Shown here: positions 52,193-56,448 of the stretch, piece by piece
Position numbering within the stretch: position 1 is the first letter of the stretch
Layout of the letters: the number at the start of each line of letters is the position of its first letter
Notes under the pieces: model-generated
Seen by the model: only the letters and a program-made list of their open reading frames with translations
What the model was told of the DNA's origin: nothing
Database searches by the model: none
Origin: a virus
Strand: one strand, 5' to 3'
IMG/VR virus record: IMGVR_UViG_3300046804_006442
Location: 1-56,448 of that record
DNA length: 56,448 nucleotides
Translations under genes and position numbers: made by a program

Positions 52193-52913
52193 ACATGTAG
52201 GCCGCCATGGCGACCGTAAAGTAGCCATAGTATTCCGAGAAATCCCCGGTGAAGATCATATGTGCCTGGTAATATACCCCGAGACACTGCCCAGTAGTTT
52301 TGAAACCACTATCATGAAGGTGATTGAGAGTCCTGCTGGGCAAGCCGAAACCACATTGGCCAATGCCCTGCACCGTAACCTCCTACCCGATGGACGTGTG
52401 ATCCTTGAAGCTTTACACAAAGAAGGTATGCTCAAGAAAATCCCCACCAATCAAGTCATCGTCACTCCAACACCGTCTAGCTCGGTCAAACTAGATGAGC
52501 TAAATCGTCTGGTCCGAGAGATGGAATCCGGCGCCGATGCCGCCAAACGCATGGCCGAATTAGACAAGAACTCGGGATTGGTCAACCCCGAAGTCAAGCG
52601 CGAAGCCGAGCGTGAATTCAAACGTCGGCAACTAGAGCAGCAAGCCGCACAGCAACGAGCCGGTCAACCTCCCATGCAGGCCGAGCAATCCACGGCACTG
52701 GATGACCGCTCCTTGGCCGGTAATATGTTGGCCCAGGCCAAACGCATGGAAGCCGAAGCCAAAGGTCTTATTGCCGAAGCAGCTCGCATGAAGAAAGAAG
52801 CCGAACAGATGTTCCCGGGTGTGGTACAAACCGACGCAGCACCTGTGGTTGCCGCAGCACCAAAGCGGCGTGGACGTCCTGCCAAAGCTGCGACTAATGC
52901 AGCAGCTCAGTGA
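52185..52913 (+). CDS. Hypothetical protein with coiled coil and AT-hook-like tail
   Basis: 242 residues. Residues 1-75 form an alpha/beta domain (KVAIVFREIPGEDHMCLVIY). Residues 110-210 are a long Ala/Gln/Arg/Glu-rich coiled coil. The end KRRGRPAKA is an AT-hook-like DNA minor-groove motif. It may package or bind DNA. It overlaps neighbours on both sides. Confidence 0.6.
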   Translation: MLKHVGRHGDRKVAIVFREIPGEDHMCLVIYPETLPSSFETTIMKVIESPAGQAETTLANALHRNLLPDGRVILEALHKEGMLKKIPTNQVIVTPTPSSSVKLDELNRLVREMESGADAAKRMAELDKNSGLVNPEVKREAEREFKRRQLEQQAAQQRAGQPPMQAEQSTALDDRSLAGNMLAQAKRMEAEAKGLIAEAARMKKEAEQMFPGVVQTDAAPVVAAAPKRRGRPAKAATNAAAQ

Positions 52914-53205
52914 TGAGTTTCTAGCCAAGTGGGAACACATCATCCGAGATGTGGACATCACTGACCTACCATTGGAATGTATCAAAAAGGTCACCATCAA
53001 GCTCAGGGGCAACCGTCGCAAGACTATCAACATCTCTGTTCTGAAAAAACAAGGACTAGAGATGGAGCAGATCGAAGAAGCACTAAACAAAACTCTGATA
53101 GCCTACGAAGACGAAGTCCTTGACCTTGACTGGACCATAGATGTCAAGGCCGTGGCAGAACTGGTACAACCCGTGACCGATCGATTACTCAAAGCCATCA
53201 AATGA
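52897..53205 (+). CDS. Conserved small T4-like phage protein
   Basis: 102 residues from ATG 52897, overlapping the previous gene. SDEFLAKWEHIIRDVDITDL and VTIKLRGNRRKTINISVLKK are a beta-hairpin-rich pattern, with an acidic helical tail. It overlaps thyX by 4 nt. Unknown function. Confidence 0.6.
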   Translation: MQQLSDEFLAKWEHIIRDVDITDLPLECIKKVTIKLRGNRRKTINISVLKKQGLEMEQIEEALNKTLIAYEDEVLDLDWTIDVKAVAELVQPVTDRLLKAIK

Positions 53206-53891
53206 ACGTAAAATTAGTTTCTTACAGTCAACCCACCGCGGAATTCCGAGATCAAGGAATCGAGGATGCACAAGAGCTCATCGCCTTCTGTGCCCGAGTC
53301 TCAAATCCAGCTAACCAGTTCAACACCGATACCAGTGAAAAACTCATTAGGTACCTCATACAGCACCAGCACTGGAGCCCCCTTGAGATGGTTTCAGCTT
53401 GCCTGGAAATTACGACGACACGAGATATCGCAAGGCAGATCCTGCGACATCGAAGTTTTAGTTTCCAAGAGTTCAGTCAGCGTTACGCAGATCCAACCCG
53501 GGACCTTGAATTCGTTGTACGCGAGGCCCGACTCCAGGACACCCGTAATAGACAAAATAGTATAAAGCTAGACGTAGATAACAATCTCGAACACCGCGAG
53601 ATCTATCAGCTCTGGGAAGAGAAACAGCTAGAACTCATACGCCTGGCCCGCGAAACCTATCAGTGGGCCACCGCAGCGGGCATCGCCAAGGAGCAAGCCC
53701 GGGCTGTGCTACCCGAAGGACTGACTACCAGCCGCATGTATATGAACGGTACCCTGCGTAGCTGGATCCACTTTATCGAATTGCGTTCAGCCAATGGCAC
53801 CCAGCTGGAACATCAAGCCATAGCTCGCGAGTGTGCTTGCGTGATCGCTACTGTGTTTCCCATGAGCGCCGAATTCGTAGCAAACCCATAA
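53202..53891 (+). CDS. thyX: Flavin-dependent thymidylate synthase
   Basis: 229 residues. The ThyX signature RHRSFSFQEFSQRY (near 84-97) is complete. Flanking patterns match: FCARVSNPANQF near 30 and LPEGLTTSRMYMNGTLRSW near 167. The enzyme makes dTMP from dUMP with FAD and methylenetetrahydrofolate. A phage ThyX supplies thymine during replication. It overlaps the previous gene by ATGA. Confidence 0.95.
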   Translation: MNVKLVSYSQPTAEFRDQGIEDAQELIAFCARVSNPANQFNTDTSEKLIRYLIQHQHWSPLEMVSACLEITTTRDIARQILRHRSFSFQEFSQRYADPTRDLEFVVREARLQDTRNRQNSIKLDVDNNLEHREIYQLWEEKQLELIRLARETYQWATAAGIAKEQARAVLPEGLTTSRMYMNGTLRSWIHFIELRSANGTQLEHQAIARECACVIATVFPMSAEFVANP

Positions 53892-53911
53892 CTACCCTGC
53901 TATACTAGAGC

Positions 53912-54160
53912 ATGCGTCTAGAGTTTCAAAGATTCGTGCTGGGTTATATTGATATCCACGATCCCATTATATCGAATCCTGTATTGGAATGGGAAAGCAG
54001 CGAGCAGGGTCAATGGGTGATGGAACACGCCCAAAATTTGACATACTTCCGAGGTCACCAGATGGCTTCGCTCCAGACAATGGTAATGATAACCGGTGAA
54101 CTTGATGGCGTTGAACTAACGGAGTACTTGTTGAGATGGGCAAATCCAAAATCCTCGTAA
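53912..54160 (+). CDS. Small hypothetical protein
   Basis: 82 residues, with TATACT (53901-53906) 5 nt before the ATG, again a leaderless-like spacing, although no clear -35 is seen. WESSEQGQWVMEHAQNLTY is a pattern found in T4-like cyanophage proteins. It overlaps the epimerase by 25 nt. Unknown function. Confidence 0.55.
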   Translation: MRLEFQRFVLGYIDIHDPIISNPVLEWESSEQGQWVMEHAQNLTYFRGHQMASLQTMVMITGELDGVELTEYLLRWANPKSS

Positions 54161-55116
54161 CCGGGGGCCTGGGCTTTATAGGGCATCGCGTGGTACATTT
54201 CCTAGAGCGCCTGGGCCACGACGTCGTCATAGCCGATACCAGGACCACGTACGGCATCATTCCCCAGGCCGAACTGGACTATGTCATGTCCACACGCCTG
54301 CCCTGGATCCAGACCCAGAACATACACCGCATCGACATAGCCGATGCCGGGGGAATTGATTATCTGATGCGAGTCCATCAGCCCAACTGCGTCATACATC
54401 TAGCCAGCTTTCCCCGGCAGAAAGCCGTGAACGCTAACCCACAATTGGGATCACGCGCCATGAGCGAGGGTCTGCTCAACTTGCTGGAGCATTCAAAACG
54501 ACACGGTGTCCAGAAGTTCGTATATGTCAGTTCCAGCATGGTGTATGGGGAATTTGAAGACGATACACCCGAGTGGGTCTTTTGCGAACCGCGGGGACAA
54601 TACGGTATCATGAAACTGGCCGGGGAATGGCTAGTGAAGGATTATCATCGCCGGGGTAGTTTTGACTATGCCATAGTACGACCCAGTGCTGTATATGGTC
54701 CCGGGGACGTAGAAGATCGCGTGGTGAGCCGGTTCTTGCTGGCTGCGCATCGTGGAGAAGTGCTGCATGTGCATGGTGCTGCGGAAGCCCTGGACTTTAC
54801 CTATGTTGATGACACCGCATCAGGTATCGTTGCTGCCGCCGTCGCTGAGCCCGGCAACATACGTGTATTCAACATAACACGCGGACGCAGCCGGACACTA
54901 TTAGAAGCAGCCGAGCTGGCTGTACGTATAGCAGGACGTGGTTCTATTGAGGTAGTAGACCGTGATCCCGACTACCCGCAGCGTGGTGCTCTCCGTATTA
55001 CCACTGCGCGCCAGCATCTAGGCTTCAATCCCCAAACCGACATCGAACAAGGATTCCAGACATACTATGACTGGCTTGCGAATTCCCTTTATTGGTCTCC
55101 AAAAACAGTATCATAA
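54136..55116 (+). CDS. NAD-dependent epimerase/dehydratase
   Basis: 326 residues. Rossmann motif VTGGLGFIGHRV (8-19), active-site VSSSMVYG (near 133) and YGIMKLAGEW (155-164) with the YxxxK pair. FTYVDDTASGI near 230 and a C-terminal helical domain follow. It is a second, distinct member of the family seen at 2552. Overlap with the DegT-family aminotransferase suggests one sugar route. Confidence 0.88.
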   Translation: MGKSKILVTGGLGFIGHRVVHFLERLGHDVVIADTRTTYGIIPQAELDYVMSTRLPWIQTQNIHRIDIADAGGIDYLMRVHQPNCVIHLASFPRQKAVNANPQLGSRAMSEGLLNLLEHSKRHGVQKFVYVSSSMVYGEFEDDTPEWVFCEPRGQYGIMKLAGEWLVKDYHRRGSFDYAIVRPSAVYGPGDVEDRVVSRFLLAAHRGEVLHVHGAAEALDFTYVDDTASGIVAAAVAEPGNIRVFNITRGRSRTLLEAAELAVRIAGRGSIEVVDRDPDYPQRGALRITTARQHLGFNPQTDIEQGFQTYYDWLANSLYWSPKTVS

Positions 55117-56173
55117 TCTCCGGCAGGAGATCCTAGATGCCACGGATCAGGTCCTGCGCAGCGGGCAGATCATGAACGGCAACTGGACCCAGGAGTTTGA
55201 GAATTGGTTGGCCCAGCGCAACCAGGTGCAATACGCCGTGACTTGCCATTCGGGTACCCAGGCTCTGGAGATCCTGGCTACATATCTCCTTAGGCTTATA
55301 AGACCAACTAGGCCGCTTACGGTGTTATTACCGGCATTGACCTATCCAGCCACAGCCAATGCCTGGATCCGCGCCGGCTGGCATGTACATTTCGTTGACG
55401 TGGATCGTTATGGCGTTATGTCGCTCGAGGATCTGCCCCGGCTCACAGAATTCAATGCCGTATGCCCGGTTGGACTATATGGCGCCGCTATCTCGCATTT
55501 TGGTGCTGTCATGTATCTACATAACGCCTTCGTGATGGAAGATGCTGCCCAACATTGGCTCAGTGCCAGATCAGCGCGGTTTGGTGATGGGTCTGCCATC
55601 AGTTTTGATCCTACCAAGAACCTAGGTAACTTCGGCAACGGCGGGGCCGTACTAACCAACAATAGCGAGCTAGCCGACTTTGCCAGTAACTGGCGCGATA
55701 ACGGGCGTGATAACCAGTTCTCGCACGATTATCCGGTGACCAACAGTCGCATGAGCGAAGTAGACTGCGCCCAGATGCTAGTCAAGACCCACCACATCAA
55801 CGCATGGCAACAGCGGCGTGAAATGATCGCCCGGCACTGGATAGATCGCCTCAGGGGTTCGGGCATAAGGTGCCTCATAGATGACAGCAATATCCGCGAT
55901 CATTGTTTCCACAAGTTCGTAGTCGATACCGACATGCGGGATCGCATACACCGACAGATGAACATACGCAAGATCGAGACCCGCATACATTACGAGCAGC
56001 CGCTGTCGGAACTGGCCGCGTTCCAAAAGTATCCCGGTACCGATATGCTGAGCAAGGCCACCGCCCTGAGCCGGCGCGTATTGAGCCTGCCGATCTACCC
56101 CGAGCTCACGGATCTTGAAGTAGAATACATCATCGATCAGCTATTAGATTCCTACGCAGAAGTGCATAGCTAG
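55067..56173 (+). CDS. DegT/DnrJ/EryC1 sugar aminotransferase
   Basis: 368 residues from ATG 55067. SGQIMNGNWTQEFE and CHSGTQALEIL near the start, EDAAQHW (near 163), and SFDPTKNLGNFGNGGAV (near 183) with the PLP-binding Lys are typical of the family. It transaminates nucleotide-keto-sugars, and the epimerase before it (50-nt overlap) is a plausible source. Together they would make an amino sugar for a glycan or DNA glucosylation. Confidence 0.9.
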   Translation: MTGLRIPFIGLQKQYHNLRQEILDATDQVLRSGQIMNGNWTQEFENWLAQRNQVQYAVTCHSGTQALEILATYLLRLIRPTRPLTVLLPALTYPATANAWIRAGWHVHFVDVDRYGVMSLEDLPRLTEFNAVCPVGLYGAAISHFGAVMYLHNAFVMEDAAQHWLSARSARFGDGSAISFDPTKNLGNFGNGGAVLTNNSELADFASNWRDNGRDNQFSHDYPVTNSRMSEVDCAQMLVKTHHINAWQQRREMIARHWIDRLRGSGIRCLIDDSNIRDHCFHKFVVDTDMRDRIHRQMNIRKIETRIHYEQPLSELAAFQKYPGTDMLSKATALSRRVLSLPIYPELTDLEVEYIIDQLLDSYAEVHS

Positions 56174-56435
56174 CCAGCCAGGACCAGTCATAGCTTTTTC
56201 GTAGCTGCGCAAAATCACCCCCAACCGAGTCGTAGTATTCCATGGCATCTTGGGCACCTACGTGGCTCCATTTGAAATAATCATTAGTGTTGTTCTCCCG
56301 GAGCCAACACTTCAATCTATATTCATTTTCTATGTCGGGTAGGCTGTGTCGTAGCTTGATCGCTTCACGGAACGCTGTGCGCCAGGCCATCCAGGCCGTG
56401 TTACAATACTGCGCGGTGCCCGACAACATGGGCAC
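56130..56435 (-). CDS. Hypothetical protein, possibly partial
   Basis: 101 residues on the minus strand; its end overlaps the aminotransferase 3' end by 44 nt. It is Trp/Tyr-rich and helical (WRTAFREAIKLRHSLP; SWLASYALLRRN). The N-terminus lies inside the terminal inverted repeat, so the true start may be lost at the edge of the window. Confidence 0.45.
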   Translation of the reverse strand: MPMLSGTAQYCNTAWMAWRTAFREAIKLRHSLPDIENEYRLKCWLRENNTNDYFKWSHVGAQDAMEYYDSVGGDFAQLRKSYDWSWLASYALLRRNLIADR

Positions 56436-56448
56436 CGCGCAGTATTGT
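56403..56448. repeat. Terminal 19-bp perfect inverted repeat
   Basis: ACAATACTGCGCGGTGCCC and its exact reverse complement are separated by 8 nt and end at the last base of the window. It may be a fold-back assembly artefact or a real DNA hairpin. Confidence 0.75.

Noticed and set aside
1-56448. CRISPR array
   Set aside because: No regularly spaced repeats; the only tandem repeat is the 72-bp coding duplication at 11209.

Overview
The window reads as part of a large tailed-phage genome with a T4-like (myovirus-type) transcription style. Short genes lie head to tail, mostly on the + strand, with ATGA/TAATG overlaps. There are T4-type late promoters (TATAAATA), sigma70-type promoters with a strikingly uniform TTGACC-17 nt-TATAAT form, and a very large tRNA array. 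No virion structural, DNA polymerase or terminase gene is recognisable here, so this is an accessory and translation-related part of a bigger genome. The host is inferred only. A Bug/TctC-type binding protein, a permuted two-piece tmRNA and a boxA antitermination sequence together suggest a Gram-negative, probably freshwater, proteobacterium, with a betaproteobacterium most likely.

Layout. 1-16.5 kb: small unknown genes, then glycosyltransferases and an NAD epimerase, a partial 7-deazaguanine pathway (FolE, QueD, QueE), two MazG-like pyrophosphohydrolases, a B12-type radical SAM protein, a phosphoribosyltransferase, an AT-rich homing endonuclease, a cytidylyltransferase, an SGNH hydrolase, a 5'-3' exonuclease and an MBD4-like HhH DNA glycosylase. 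16.5-36 kb: an RNA island with about 40 well-formed tRNAs covering all 20 amino acids plus several aberrant tRNA-like elements. It also holds a minimal RNase P RNA (31078-31325), two long structured non-coding regions (20.9-22.1 kb and 26.1-27.1 kb), two HNH homing endonucleases and interspersed genes: DUF458-like RNase H, a second B12-type radical SAM protein, a nuclease/DNA methyltransferase pair, a PP-loop ATPase, a Bug-type binding protein, nitronate monooxygenase and an RF1-like release factor with an in-frame UGA. 36-46 kb: many very small genes, an RNA polymerase omega-like protein, a tandem structured RNA motif, a Toprim protein, a glutamine amidotransferase, the RNA ligase RtcB, a CX5R phosphatase and a metallophosphoesterase. 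46.6-47 kb: a circularly permuted tmRNA whose tag reads ANDDLFAQAA. 47-56.4 kb: peroxiredoxin, an HNH nuclease, a MoxR AAA ATPase with its VWA partner, ThyX, a second epimerase and a DegT-family aminotransferase. The last 46 bases form a 19-bp perfect inverted repeat.

Taken together, the genes suggest a phage that brings much of its own RNA-side translation machinery: a near-complete tRNA set, its own RNase P RNA to mature them, RtcB to reseal cleaved RNA, and tmRNA plus a release factor to deal with stalled or terminating ribosomes. It adds nucleotide and DNA modification (FolE/QueD/QueE, ThyX, MazG, a methyltransferase) and sugar-modification genes. A recurring signature is a -10 element (sigma70 or late type) only 4-7 nt upstream of the start codon, which implies many leaderless mRNAs.
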